DNA from: Aldehydirespirator sp965117015
Lineage (GTDB): Bacteria > Actinomycetota > Acidimicrobiia > Acidimicrobiales > Aldehydirespiratoraceae
DNA length: 64,000 nucleotides
Assembly: GCA_965117015.1 (NCBI GenBank)
Contig: OZ220747.1
Span: forward strand, 1,178,001 to 1,242,000
Direction: 5' to 3'
Made by a program: the position numbers and the translations under genes. Under the pieces are notes generated by a model that saw nothing but the letters and a program-made list of their open reading frames with translations, made no database searches and was not told where the DNA came from. This document shows positions 1-8,392 of this stretch, piece by piece; the stretch's first letter is position 1, and each line of letters opens with the position of its first letter.

Positions 1-130
1 ACCGAAGGCAAACCACCAGGGCACGGACTGTCTGGACCCTTGGGCCGACGGAGGCGCTGACGCCGGTTGCGTGTTCAGGCGTGCACCGCGAGACTGGCCC
101 CAGGACTTCACCATGCCTAGGGAGGCGATC

Positions 131-2524
131 ATGACCACGATCGCACCGGACCAGCCAAGAGTCCTGGTGCCGGGGTTGCTGATGCTGGAGCCGGGAGTGG
201 AGCGCTACCGGGTGACGGGCGGTGGCGCCACGGTGGTGGCGCTCGACGCGGGCGATGAGTTGGAGGTCGTCGACCCCGAGGGTCGCCAGCCTTGCGAGCT
301 GGTGGCATTCGACGCCGCCGGCCGATCCGACCCCGGCCTGCTCGGCCCCGCGGACGCTTCGGGGAACGGCAACGGCAGTCGGGCCCGCTCCACCGGAGAC
401 CCGGCCGCGGTAGGCATCCTCTCCGCCGAGCTTCAGGACGCCCGGCGGGTGCGGGCCGGACTTGAACGCGTCGGCGTAGACCTGGCCGCCCTGCAGGCCG
501 CGACTCCATTGAGGGTCTTGGACGGCGACAACACCGGCGGCACCCGGTCCCGGGTAGTGGCCCACGCGGACATCGCGTGCGTTATCGCTGCGCCGGGTGA
601 GCCGATGTCGGCCCACGGCGGTTCTCCCCCCACCGACCTGATCGCCTACGTGCACCGCCGCGATCCAACCCGCGCTAAGGCTGAGCCCCTGCTGCCCGCG
701 CCGCTGGCCGACCCCAGCCAGGACTTCATCATCAAGCACAGCACCGCCAGGGCGTACGAGGTCGCCAAGGGCGACTGGTTCCAGGTCGTCGATGTGGAGG
801 GCCGGCAGTGCTCCGACTTCCAGTGCTTCGCAGCCGCCGATCTCGACGCCGGGCTCGACGTGAGCCTCGACGCCACGATCACTCGCTCCCTCATGGGAGC
901 GACCTGTCCGGCGCCCGGCCTCTACTCCAAGTTCTTCAACGCCAAGATGCAGCCGCTGGTCGAGGTGATCCAGGACACCGTGGGCCGCCATGACACCTTC
1001 AACACCGCCTGCAACGCCCGCTACTACGAGGAGCTGGGCTACCCGGGCCACATCAACTGCACCGACAACACCAACAACGTCCTCGACCCCTACGGAGTAG
1101 CCCGCCGCCGGGGCTGGGAGGCCATCAACTTCTTCTACAACACCAACCTCGACGACCACAACCAGATCTACCTCAACGAGCCGTGGTCCCGTCCCGGCGA
1201 CTACGTCCTGCTGCGAGCTCTGGAGGACCTGGTGTGCGTGTCCACCTCCTGCCCCGACGACATCGACGCGGCCAACGCCTGGAACCCCACCGACATCGCG
1301 GTGCGGGTCTACCCCTCTGCCAACCGGTTCAAGAAAGCGACGGCGATCCGCATGACTGCAGACTCCGAGGCACAGCTGACCTCCGAGACCGGCTTCCATC
1401 CCCGCACCTCGGCCCTCACCCGCAGCTTCAGCGAGTACTGCGGCTACTGGCTGGCCGATTCCTACACGGCCCACGGACCCATCACCGAGTACTGGGCCTG
1501 CCGGCAGGCCGCGGCGGCCATCGACCTCTCCCCGCTGCGCAAGTACGAGGTCACCGGCCCCGACGCCGAACTGCTGATGCAGACCTGCGTCACCCGCAAC
1601 GTCCGCAAACTCGCCGACGGCCAGGTGTCGTACACCGCCATGTGCCACCACACCGGCGGCATGATCGACGACGGCACCGTGTTCCGGCTCGGGCGCGAGA
1701 ACTTCCGCTGGATCGGCGGGCAGCTCGGGTACAGCGGCGTCTGGCTGCGGGAGCAGGCCCAGCGCCTGGGACTGCAGGCATGGGTGCGCAGCTCCACCGA
1801 GCAGCTCCACAACCTCCAGGTCCAGGGGCCCAACAGCCGCCAGATCCTTGAGCAGGTGATCTGGACCCGTCCCGACCAGCCGACGATCTCGGAGCTGGGG
1901 TGGTTCCGGTTCGCCATCGCCCGCATCGGCGACTACGACGGGATCCCGCTGGTGGTGTCCCGCACGGGCTACACCGGCGAGCTCGGCTTCGAGGTGTTCT
2001 GCCACCCCAAGGACGCACCCGCGGTATGGGACGCCATCTTCGAAGCCGGCGCGGAGCACGGCCTGGTGCCGATGGGCCTGGCCGCGCTCGACATCCTGCG
2101 CATCGAGGCCGGCCTCATCTTCGCCGGGTACGAGTTCTGCGATCAGACCGACCCCTACGAGGCCGGTATCGGCTTCACGGTGCCGCTCAAGACGAAGGAG
2201 GACGACTTCATCGGCCGGGACGCCCTCCTCAAGCGGCGCGACAACCCGCAGCGGCGGCTGGTCGGCCTGGAGGTGGACGGGGGCGAGCCCGCCTCCCACG
2301 GCGACGGCGTGTACGCCGGCCGCAACCAGATAGGCGTCGTCACCAGCGGCACCATCTCACCGGTACTGCGCAAGAACATCGCCCTGTGCCGCATGGCGGT
2401 GGAGCATGCCGAGATCGGCACTGCCGTGGAGGTCGGCAAGCTCGACGGCCACGAGAAGCGGATCGCAGCCGAGGTCGTGCGGTACCCGTTCTACGACCCC
2501 GACAAGACCCGCGTCCGCGGCTAA
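131..2524 (+). CDS. tdm: Trimethylamine N-oxide demethylase (DUF1989-GcvT fusion)
   Basis: Predicted to cleave TMAO to dimethylamine and formaldehyde. The protein (797 aa) has an N-terminal DUF1989 region, with the cysteine-rich stretch QCSDFQCF at about residues 226-233 and further cysteines around the CNARYYEE and INCTDN segments. The C-terminal half, from about residue 440, is a GcvT/aminomethyltransferase-type folate-binding domain. This two-domain order is the known architecture of Tdm, where the N-terminal half binds zinc and TMAO and the C-terminal half lets tetrahydrofolate capture formaldehyde. The start at 131 is chosen because GGAGG lies 7-8 bases upstream; an in-frame ATG at 71 lacks such a site. 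It lies convergent to mtkAB and 4.5 kb from tmm, which supports the assignment. The alternative is another DUF1989-GcvT demethylase acting on a different methylated amine. Confidence 0.86.
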   Translation: MTTIAPDQPRVLVPGLLMLEPGVERYRVTGGGATVVALDAGDELEVVDPEGRQPCELVAFDAAGRSDPGLLGPADASGNGNGSRARSTGDPAAVGILSAELQDARRVRAGLERVGVDLAALQAATPLRVLDGDNTGGTRSRVVAHADIACVIAAPGEPMSAHGGSPPTDLIAYVHRRDPTRAKAEPLLPAPLADPSQDFIIKHSTARAYEVAKGDWFQVVDVEGRQCSDFQCFAAADLDAGLDVSLDATITRSLMGATCPAPGLYSKFFNAKMQPLVEVIQDTVGRHDTFNTACNARYYEELGYPGHINCTDNTNNVLDPYGVARRRGWEAINFFYNTNLDDHNQIYLNEPWSRPGDYVLLRALEDLVCVSTSCPDDIDAANAWNPTDIAVRVYPSANRFKKATAIRMTADSEAQLTSETGFHPRTSALTRSFSEYCGYWLADSYTAHGPITEYWACRQAAAAIDLSPLRKYEVTGPDAELLMQTCVTRNVRKLADGQVSYTAMCHHTGGMIDDGTVFRLGRENFRWIGGQLGYSGVWLREQAQRLGLQAWVRSSTEQLHNLQVQGPNSRQILEQVIWTRPDQPTISELGWFRFAIARIGDYDGIPLVVSRTGYTGELGFEVFCHPKDAPAVWDAIFEAGAEHGLVPMGLAALDILRIEAGLIFAGYEFCDQTDPYEAGIGFTVPLKTKEDDFIGRDALLKRRDNPQRRLVGLEVDGGEPASHGDGVYAGRNQIGVVTSGTISPVLRKNIALCRMAVEHAEIGTAVEVGKLDGHEKRIAAEVVRYPFYDPDKTRVRG

Positions 2525-2548
2525 GAGGGTGCGCTACCCGCTCGGTCT

Positions 2549-3433
2549 CTAGCGGCGGAGGACCTTCGGGACGGTGGTTCCGAAGTCTGACGGCAGCTTG
2601 ACGATCTTCACGCCGCACTCCCGCATGAGCTTCACCTTCTCGGCGGCCGACTCCCCGACGGTGGAGACGATGGCGCCGGCATGGCCCATGGTGCGCCCCT
2701 TGGGCGCGGTCAGCCCGGCGATGTAGCCCACCACCGGCTTGTGCATGTGGTCGCGGGCGTACTGGGCGGCCTGGGCCTCCTGCAGCCCTCCGATCTCGCC
2801 GATCATCACGATGGCCTCGGTCTCGCCGTCGGCTTCGAAGCGCTTGAGGTGGTCGAGGAACGAGCTGCCGTTGATCGGGTCGCCCCCGATCCCAACGCTG
2901 GTGCTAACCCCGATCCCGACCGCCTTGAGCTGTGACGCCGCCTCGTACCCGAGCGTGCCCGACCGGCTGACGATGCCGACCGGGCCCCTCTCGTAGATGT
3001 GCGGCGGCATGATGCCCATCATGGCCCGGCCCGGGCTGATCACCCCCGCGCAGTTGGGGCCGATCAGACACATCCGGCTGGCGTGCTGGTAGCGGCGCTG
3101 GTAGCGCTTCACCTTGATCATGTCCTGGATCGGGATGCCCTCGGTAATGCACACGCAGTACTCGATGCCGGCGTCGGCGGCCTCCATGATGGCGTCGGCC
3201 GCGAACGGCGGCGGCACGAACACGATGCTGGCGGTAGCCTCGGTGGCGGCCACCGCCTGCTTCATGGTGTCGAAGACCGGCACGCCGCAGTGGGTGCTGC
3301 CGCCCCGGCCCGGCGTGACGCCGCCCACCACGTTGGTGCCGTACTCCAGCATCTCGGTGGTGTGGAAGGTGGCGATCCGGCCGGTGACGCCCTGCACCAA
3401 CACCGGTGTCGTCTCATCGAGGATGACGCTCAT
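2549..3433 (-). CDS. mtkB: Malate--CoA ligase alpha subunit (malate thiokinase)
   Basis: Alpha (CoA-binding, phospho-histidine) subunit of an ADP-forming acyl-CoA ligase; 294 aa. The N terminus (VQGVTGRIATFHTTEML) and the region GIGGDPINGSSFLDHL match the SucD/MtkB family, and GHAGAIVS near the C terminus contains the histidine expected to be phosphorylated. SucD and MtkB cannot be separated by motif alone. The neighbours decide it: the gene follows mtkA with a one-base TGATG overlap and both follow a malyl-CoA lyase gene, the serine-cycle arrangement in which malate is activated to malyl-CoA. Its 3' end faces tdm across 24 bases, with no convincing terminator. Confidence 0.85.
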   Translation of the reverse strand: MSVILDETTPVLVQGVTGRIATFHTTEMLEYGTNVVGGVTPGRGGSTHCGVPVFDTMKQAVAATEATASIVFVPPPFAADAIMEAADAGIEYCVCITEGIPIQDMIKVKRYQRRYQHASRMCLIGPNCAGVISPGRAMMGIMPPHIYERGPVGIVSRSGTLGYEAASQLKAVGIGVSTSVGIGGDPINGSSFLDHLKRFEADGETEAIVMIGEIGGLQEAQAAQYARDHMHKPVVGYIAGLTAPKGRTMGHAGAIVSTVGESAAEKVKLMRECGVKIVKLPSDFGTTVPKVLRR

Positions 3434-4605
3434 CAGGCTGCCCTCCGCCGCACCGCGGCGGCCGCCTTGGTGCCGGCCTCGGCCAGCGAGTCGGCGGTGA
3501 TCACGCCCACGTCGGCCTCGGCCAGGATGCGCCGTCCCTCCTCGACGTTGGTGCCCGACAGCCGCACTACCACCGGGACCTCCAGGTCGAGCTGCTCCAG
3601 CGCCTGGACCACCCCCTCCGCCACCCAGTCGCACCGGTTGATGCCGGCGAAGATGTTCACCAGCACGGCCTCGACGTTGTCGTCGGAGAGCACCAGCCGG
3701 AACGCCTTCAGCACCCGCTCGGGGGAGGCCCCGCCGCCGATGTCCAGGAAGTTGGCCGGCTCGCCGCCGGCGTGCTTGATCATGTCCATGGTGGCCATGG
3801 CCAGCCCGGCGCCGTTGATGATGCAACCGATGTTGCCGTCGAGCCCCACGTAGCTGAGCCCGCGATCCACCGCGGTGCGCTCCCGGGGATCCTCCTGGGA
3901 CTTGTCCCGCAGCTCCGACACGTCCTGGTGGCGGAACAGGGCGTTGTCGTCGAAGGTCATCTTGGCGTCCAGCGCCAGGAGGCGACCATCGGCGGTGACC
4001 GCCAGGGGGTTGATCTCCAGCATGGTCGCGTCGAGATCGTCGAAGACCCGGAAGCAGGAGGTCATCATCTGGACCGCCTGGGGGACCAGGGTCGACTCGA
4101 GACCCACCGCGAAGGCGATCTCGCGAGCCTCGAAGGCCTGAAGACCGACAGCCGGCTCCACATTCACCCGCACGATGGCACCCGGATCACTGGCCGCGAT
4201 GTCCTCGATGGCCATGCCGCCCGCGGCCGAGGCCACGACCATCACCCGCTCGGCCGACCGGTCGAGCACGAACCCCAGGTAGATCTCGCACTCGGCGGAC
4301 ACGGCCGCCTCCACGTACAGGCGGTACACCCCCCGGCCTCGCTCCCCGGTCTGGTGGGTGACCAGCCGCCTGCCCAGCAGGTCGTCGGCCGCGTCCCACA
4401 CCTCGCGCTCGCTGCTGCAGAACTTGATGCCTCCGGCCTGGCCCCGGGCCCCGGAATGGATCTGGGCCTTCACCACCCAATGCTCGCCGCCGATCTCGGA
4501 GGCTCGGTAGGTGGCCTGCTCCGGGCTGTAGGCCAGGCCTCCCTCCGGTATGGCCACGCCGTAGTCGGCGAGTATGGCCTTGGCTTGGTACTCGTGAATC
4601 TCCAT
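3433..4605 (-). CDS. mtkA: Malate--CoA ligase beta subunit (malate thiokinase)
   Basis: ATP-grasp (beta) subunit, 390 aa, full length for the SucC/MtkA family. The start MEIHEYQAKAIL is the typical family opening. Long stretches around LALDAKMTFDDNALFR, NGAGLAMATMDMIKHAGG and NIFAGINRCDWVAEGV agree with my recollection of methylotroph MtkA, including the replacement of the usual SucC substrate segment. The ATG at 4605 has an excellent ribosome site (GGAGGGG, 6 bases away). It is the middle gene of a minus-strand operon mcl-mtkA-mtkB and would form malyl-CoA from malate, ATP and CoA with MtkB. Plain succinyl-CoA synthetase is the alternative, but the operon argues against it. Confidence 0.87.
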   Translation of the reverse strand: MEIHEYQAKAILADYGVAIPEGGLAYSPEQATYRASEIGGEHWVVKAQIHSGARGQAGGIKFCSSEREVWDAADDLLGRRLVTHQTGERGRGVYRLYVEAAVSAECEIYLGFVLDRSAERVMVVASAAGGMAIEDIAASDPGAIVRVNVEPAVGLQAFEAREIAFAVGLESTLVPQAVQMMTSCFRVFDDLDATMLEINPLAVTADGRLLALDAKMTFDDNALFRHQDVSELRDKSQEDPRERTAVDRGLSYVGLDGNIGCIINGAGLAMATMDMIKHAGGEPANFLDIGGGASPERVLKAFRLVLSDDNVEAVLVNIFAGINRCDWVAEGVVQALEQLDLEVPVVVRLSGTNVEEGRRILAEADVGVITADSLAEAGTKAAAAVRRRAA

Positions 4606-4653
4606 GAACGCCCCTCCTGCGCTCTCCCAATCGGACCGACCCCGACTCCCGGG

Positions 4654-5598
4654 TCACGACCCCCTGTTATCGATGGCCTCGGCCATCTCGACGACGTTGC
4701 GAGCCATCCGGGCCGAAGCGGCGTCGATCATCCGCCCGTCCAGCTGGGCCGCTCCACGGCCCGCAGCGGTGGCCTCCTCCAGCGCCTGAAGCACCCGGCG
4801 GGCCTGATCCACCTCCGACTCCGGCGGCGTGAACACTTCGTTGGCCAGGTCGATCTGCGCGGGGTGGATGGCCCACTTGCCGTCGTAGCCGAGGGCCGCG
4901 GCCCGGCGGGCGCCGGCCATGAACCCGTCGGGATCGCCGAAGTCCCCGAACGGGCCGTCGACGGCCCGCAACCCGTTGGCCCGGCAGGCCACCAGCATGC
5001 GCGACAGCGCCGAGTGCCACTGGTCGCCCGGATAGTCGGGGTTGAGCCCCCCGATGGATATTGTCCTGGCTCTGCAAGAAGCTGCATAGTCGGCCACTCC
5101 GAAGTGCATCGCCTCGAGCCGCGGGCTGGAAGCAGCCACCGCCTCCACGTTGGCCATGCCCAGCGCGGTCTCGATCAGAGCCTCCACGCCGACGCGCTGG
5201 GTCAGGCCCGTCGCCGTCTCGATCTGGGTCAGCAGGGCGTCCACGGTGTAGACATCGCCGGGCACGCCCACCTTGGGCACGAGGATCGTGTCGACGTGCG
5301 CCCCGGCCCGCTCCACCACGTCGATCAGGTCGCGGTACATGTAGTGGGTGTCGAGGCCGTTGATCCGCACCGACACCGTCTTGTTGGACCCCCGCCAGTC
5401 GATGTCTCCCAGAGCCTCGATGACGTTGGCCCGGGCAGCCTCCTTCTCATCGGGGGCCACCGCGTCCTCGAGGTCCAGGAACACATAGTCCGCCCGGCTG
5501 GCCGCGGCCTTCTCGAACAACTCGGGCCGCGACCCCGGCACAGCAAGCTCGCTGCGGTGCAGCCGGCGCCTCGCCTCGGTGATCTGATGATGGCTCAT
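4654..5598 (-). CDS. mcl: L-malyl-CoA lyase (HpcH/HpaI aldolase family)
   Basis: Cleaves L-malyl-CoA to glyoxylate and acetyl-CoA; 314 aa. The N-terminal LHRSELAVPGS, LDLEDAVAPD at residues 41-50 (metal-binding acidic cluster), RINGLDTHYMYRD, IETALGMANVEA, GVADYAAS and GKWAIHPAQIDLANEVF are all characteristic of bacterial malyl-CoA lyases and CitE-like enzymes. The segment after GGLNPDY appears shorter than I recall for Methylobacterium. The ATG at 5598 is preceded by GGAG; an upstream in-frame extension has no ribosome site and would run into the divergent promoter. It is the first gene of the mcl-mtkA-mtkB operon, with 48 bases to mtkA. Beta-methylmalyl-CoA cleavage is a possible side or alternative activity. 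Confidence 0.86.
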   Translation of the reverse strand: MSHHQITEARRRLHRSELAVPGSRPELFEKAAASRADYVFLDLEDAVAPDEKEAARANVIEALGDIDWRGSNKTVSVRINGLDTHYMYRDLIDVVERAGAHVDTILVPKVGVPGDVYTVDALLTQIETATGLTQRVGVEALIETALGMANVEAVAASSPRLEAMHFGVADYAASCRARTISIGGLNPDYPGDQWHSALSRMLVACRANGLRAVDGPFGDFGDPDGFMAGARRAAALGYDGKWAIHPAQIDLANEVFTPPESEVDQARRVLQALEEATAAGRGAAQLDGRMIDAASARMARNVVEMAEAIDNRGS

Positions 5599-5793
5599 AA
5601 GGGCTCCTGCGGGGGGTTCTTTTTGGCAGAATCGTGCTAGGCGGTCGCTCCCACGGGCTTCTTCCGACAGAATTCTCAGCGTTTTTGCGCACACAGTCGA
5701 GTTCTTGAAGACTTGTCGCGGGCCTACGCCTATGCGGGATGGCTCAAGCGGGATGGATTCTCCTATGCTCTCAGTGACGAAATCGCTAATCTG
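5599..5793. promoter_or_regulatory. Divergent promoter region between mcl and sga
   Basis: A 195-base region separates the divergently read mcl operon and aminotransferase gene, so it must contain both promoters. It is richer in A and T than the neighbouring genes, with short T runs near 5620 and 5670. A TATGCT hexamer at 5764-5769 could be the -10 of the plus-strand gene, but I see no good matching -35. No clear operator palindrome was found. Confidence 0.4.
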
Positions 5794-6939
5794 ATGGAAG
5801 GTAGCACCACTTCTATGAAAGATCAAGGGGACTTGGGTAAGCCGAGCCCGCTGGTTGAGCGGGTTCTGATGGGTCCCGGCCCGTCCAATCCCTACCCGGA
5901 GGTGATCGAGGCCTTCACTCGGCCGGTGATGGGCCATCTCGACGGCGCGTTCCTCGACCTGCTCGATGAGACCTGCGACCGCCTGAGAACCGTGTTCCGT
6001 ACCGGCAACGCGCTCACCTTCCCGGTGTCGGGTACGGGCTCAGCCGGGATGGAGGCGGCGTTCGTGAACGTGGTCTCCGAGGGTCAGACGGTCGTGGTGG
6101 GGGTGAACGGCGTGTTCGGCGAGCGCATGTGCGATGTCGCGGCCCGGTGTGGCGCCAACGTGGTGCGCGTCGACGCCTGCTGGGGCACACCCCTCGACCC
6201 GCAGCGCATTCTGGATGCCCACCCCGCCCCTGACGTGATCGCGGTCGTCCACGCGGAGACCTCGACCGGGGTGCGCAACGACCTGGCCGAGTTGGGCGCG
6301 GCCAAGGGAGACGCCCTGCTGCTGGCGGACTGCGTCACCTCGCTCGGCGGCATCGACGTCCGTCTCGACGACTGGGGTGTCGACATCGCCTACAGCGGAA
6401 CCCAGAAATGCCTCGGCGTCCCGCCCGGTCTGGCACCGGTCAGCGTCTCGCCCCGGGCCGTCGAGCGGATCCACACGCGGCCGCGGTCGTGGTACTTCGA
6501 CATGGGAATGATCGCCGACTACGTGAACGGAGGAGGCGCCAGGGCGTACCATCACACCGCTCCGATCTCGATGATCTACGCCCTGCACGCCGGACTGGGG
6601 GTAGTGCTCGACGAAGGGCTGGAGGCAGCCCACAGGCGCCACCAGTACTGCGGCGACCTGCTTCAGGCAGGGCTGGAGGCCCGCGGCCTAACGCTGGTGC
6701 CGCCGGTCGCGGCCCGCCTGCCCCAGCTCACTTCGGTGAGGGTGCCCGAATCCCGGCTGCCGCGGGGCATGGGGGAGGCCGACGTCCGCCGAGCGCTGCT
6801 CGACCGCTACGGCATCGAGATCGGCGGCGGGCTGGGCCCCTGGGCAGGCCAGTGCTGGCGAATCGGCAGCATGGGCCACACCGCCCGGCACCGCAACGTG
6901 ACGCTCGTTCTGGCCGCTCTAGACGAAATGCTCGGCTAG
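5794..6939 (+). CDS. sgaA: Serine--glyoxylate / alanine--glyoxylate aminotransferase
   Basis: Class V, fold-type I PLP enzyme, 381 aa from this start. The N-terminal MGPGPSNPYPEV, the PVSGTGSAGMEA cofactor-loop region and SGTQKCLGVPPG, with the PLP lysine at residue 205, are typical of the serine/alanine/phosphoserine-glyoxylate group. In the serine cycle it transfers the amino group of serine to glyoxylate, giving hydroxypyruvate and glycine; its position next to mcl, which makes glyoxylate, supports this. The start is uncertain: ATG 5794, ATG 5815 and an upstream TTG at 5713 are all in frame, and none has a good ribosome site. Alanine-glyoxylate transamination is an alternative specificity. 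Confidence 0.82.
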   Translation: MEGSTTSMKDQGDLGKPSPLVERVLMGPGPSNPYPEVIEAFTRPVMGHLDGAFLDLLDETCDRLRTVFRTGNALTFPVSGTGSAGMEAAFVNVVSEGQTVVVGVNGVFGERMCDVAARCGANVVRVDACWGTPLDPQRILDAHPAPDVIAVVHAETSTGVRNDLAELGAAKGDALLLADCVTSLGGIDVRLDDWGVDIAYSGTQKCLGVPPGLAPVSVSPRAVERIHTRPRSWYFDMGMIADYVNGGGARAYHHTAPISMIYALHAGLGVVLDEGLEAAHRRHQYCGDLLQAGLEARGLTLVPPVAARLPQLTSVRVPESRLPRGMGEADVRRALLDRYGIEIGGGLGPWAGQCWRIGSMGHTARHRNVTLVLAALDEMLG

Positions 6940-6951
6940 CGGCTATTTTCG

Positions 6952-6984
6952 CTCTGCGCCTTGCCAAGAGGCAGAGAAAGTTTT
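6952..6984 (+). terminator. Weak intrinsic terminator candidate after sgaA
   Basis: CTCTGC at 6952-6957 pairs with GCAGAG at 6971-6976 and is followed by AAAG and then four T residues. The stem is only six pairs and the loop is long, so this may be weak or incidental. It overlaps the proposed tmm promoter. Confidence 0.3.
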
Positions 6985-6989
6985 ACTGT
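6961..6989 (+). promoter_or_regulatory. Candidate promoter for tmm
   Basis: TTGCCA (6961-6966) and TACTGT (6984-6989) are separated by 17 bases. The first has one mismatch to TTGACA, and the second fits the loose TAnnnT actinobacterial -10. The start codon at 7028 follows about 38 bases later with a G-rich ribosome site. This is pattern matching only. Confidence 0.35.
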
Positions 6990-7027
6990 AGATATAGAGA
7001 CACCTAACCACAGGGGGGGTCACGATC

Positions 7028-8371
7028 ATGACACGAGTGGCTGTCATCGGCGCTGGGCCGTGCGGCCTGGCACAGTTGCACGCTTTCACCAGCGATTCGG
7101 AGGCGGGCAGCCCGTCGGCGCCTGAAGTCGTCTGCTTCGAGAAGCAGAGCGACTGGGGCGGGCTCTGGAACTACGACTGGCGTACCGGGCTCGACGAGCA
7201 CGGCGAGCCCTGCCACGCCAGCATGTACCGCTACCTGTGGTCGAACGGCCCCAAGGAGTGCCTGGAGTTCGCCGACTACGGCTTCGAGGAGCATTTCGGC
7301 AAGCCGATCGCGTCGTTCCCGCCCCGCGAGGTGCTGTACGACTACATCATCGGACGGGCCAAGCGCAGCGGCTTCCGCGACCAGATCCGCTTCAACCACG
7401 CGGTGCGCCGGGTCAGCCGTTCCGCCAGCGGCGGCTTCACCGTCACCGCCCACGACCAGGCCAACGACACCGACGTCAGCGAGGACTTCGACTACGTGGT
7501 GGTGTCCACCGGCCATTTCTCCATCCCCAACATGCCCCACTACCCGGGCTACGAGACCTTCGGCGGCACGCTGATGCACGCCCACGACTTCCGCGACGCC
7601 GTGCAGTTCAGCGGCCGCGACGTGCTCGTGATCGGATCGAGCTACTCGGCGGAGGACATCGCCTCGCAGCTGTGGAAGTACGGCGCCCGCTCGGTGATCT
7701 GCACGTCGCGCAGCGGGCCCATGGGCTTCGACTGGCCCGACGGCATAACCGAGAGGCCCATCCTGACCCATGTCGACGGCCGTACCGTGCACTTCACCGA
7801 CGGCTCGACCGCGGACGTGGACGCCATCGTCTCGTGCACCGGGTACCTGCACTACTTCCCGTTCATGGACGACGATCTGCGCCTGGTGACCGCCAATCGC
7901 CTGGCCACCTCGATGCTCTACCGCGGCGTGGTGTTCCAGCCCGAGAACCGGATCCTCTACCTGGGCATGCAGGACCAGTGGTACACGTTCAACATGTTCG
8001 ACGCGCAAGCGTGGTACGCCCGCGACGTGATCCTGGGCCGCATCTCCCTGCCCGGCGCGGACGAGCAGGCCCGCTGGATAGAGGCAGCCCAAGCCGAGGA
8101 GGACGCGCTGGCGGACGACTACGCGTGCATCGACTTCCAGGGCGCCTACACGCAGGATCTGGTCGACCAGACCGACTACCCCGACTTCAACACGCCTCTG
8201 GTCAACCAGATGTTCTACGCCTGGAAGAAGCACAAGAAGCAGTCGATCATCGGCTACCGCGACCACGGCCACACCTCCCCGCTCACCGGCACGGTGGCAC
8301 CCCTCCACCACACCGCCTGGGAGGACGCGCTGGACGATTCACTGGAGTCCTACCTGGCCGACTCGGCCTGA
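7028..8371 (+). CDS. tmm: Trimethylamine monooxygenase (FMO family)
   Basis: NADPH- and FAD-dependent oxidation of trimethylamine to TMAO. The protein has 447 aa, normal for bacterial Tmm. FAD motif GAGPCG is at residues 8-13, the FMO signature F-x-G-x3-H-x3-F begins at residue 178, and the NADPH motif GSSYSAED is at 203-210. Stretches such as KQSDWGGLWNYDWRTGLDE, SMYRYLWSNGPKE, GMQDQWYTFNMFDAQAW and HHTAWEDALDDSLE are those of Tmm rather than generic FMOs. The start ATG is preceded by a run of seven G. Product TMAO would feed Tdm encoded at the start of the window. Other tertiary amines or sulfides could also be oxidised. Confidence 0.9.
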   Translation: MTRVAVIGAGPCGLAQLHAFTSDSEAGSPSAPEVVCFEKQSDWGGLWNYDWRTGLDEHGEPCHASMYRYLWSNGPKECLEFADYGFEEHFGKPIASFPPREVLYDYIIGRAKRSGFRDQIRFNHAVRRVSRSASGGFTVTAHDQANDTDVSEDFDYVVVSTGHFSIPNMPHYPGYETFGGTLMHAHDFRDAVQFSGRDVLVIGSSYSAEDIASQLWKYGARSVICTSRSGPMGFDWPDGITERPILTHVDGRTVHFTDGSTADVDAIVSCTGYLHYFPFMDDDLRLVTANRLATSMLYRGVVFQPENRILYLGMQDQWYTFNMFDAQAWYARDVILGRISLPGADEQARWIEAAQAEEDALADDYACIDFQGAYTQDLVDQTDYPDFNTPLVNQMFYAWKKHKKQSIIGYRDHGHTSPLTGTVAPLHHTAWEDALDDSLESYLADSA

Positions 8372-8392
8372 CAGCCGCACATAGGGGCTGCC

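Noticed and set aside
131..2524. Plain glycine-cleavage T protein
   Set aside because: The DUF1989 half and absence of gcvH/gcvP fit TMAO demethylase much better.
2525..2548. Terminator between tdm and mtkB
   Set aside because: Only a 4-bp GGGT/ACCC pairing is available in the 24-base gap.
2549..4605. Succinyl-CoA synthetase (sucCD) as the identity of the ligase pair
   Set aside because: Possible by motif, but the operon with malyl-CoA lyase and the close MtkA-like sequence blocks favour malate thiokinase.
3772..5640. A 1.9-kb open frame on the plus strand opposite mtkA and mcl
   Set aside because: It is antisense to two well-supported enzymes and is rich in His/Gly/Arg/Val as expected from reversed GC-rich codons; no ribosome site or family motif.
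7004..8311. Minus-strand frame opposite tmm
   Set aside because: Composition of a shadow frame; tmm matches its family along its full length.
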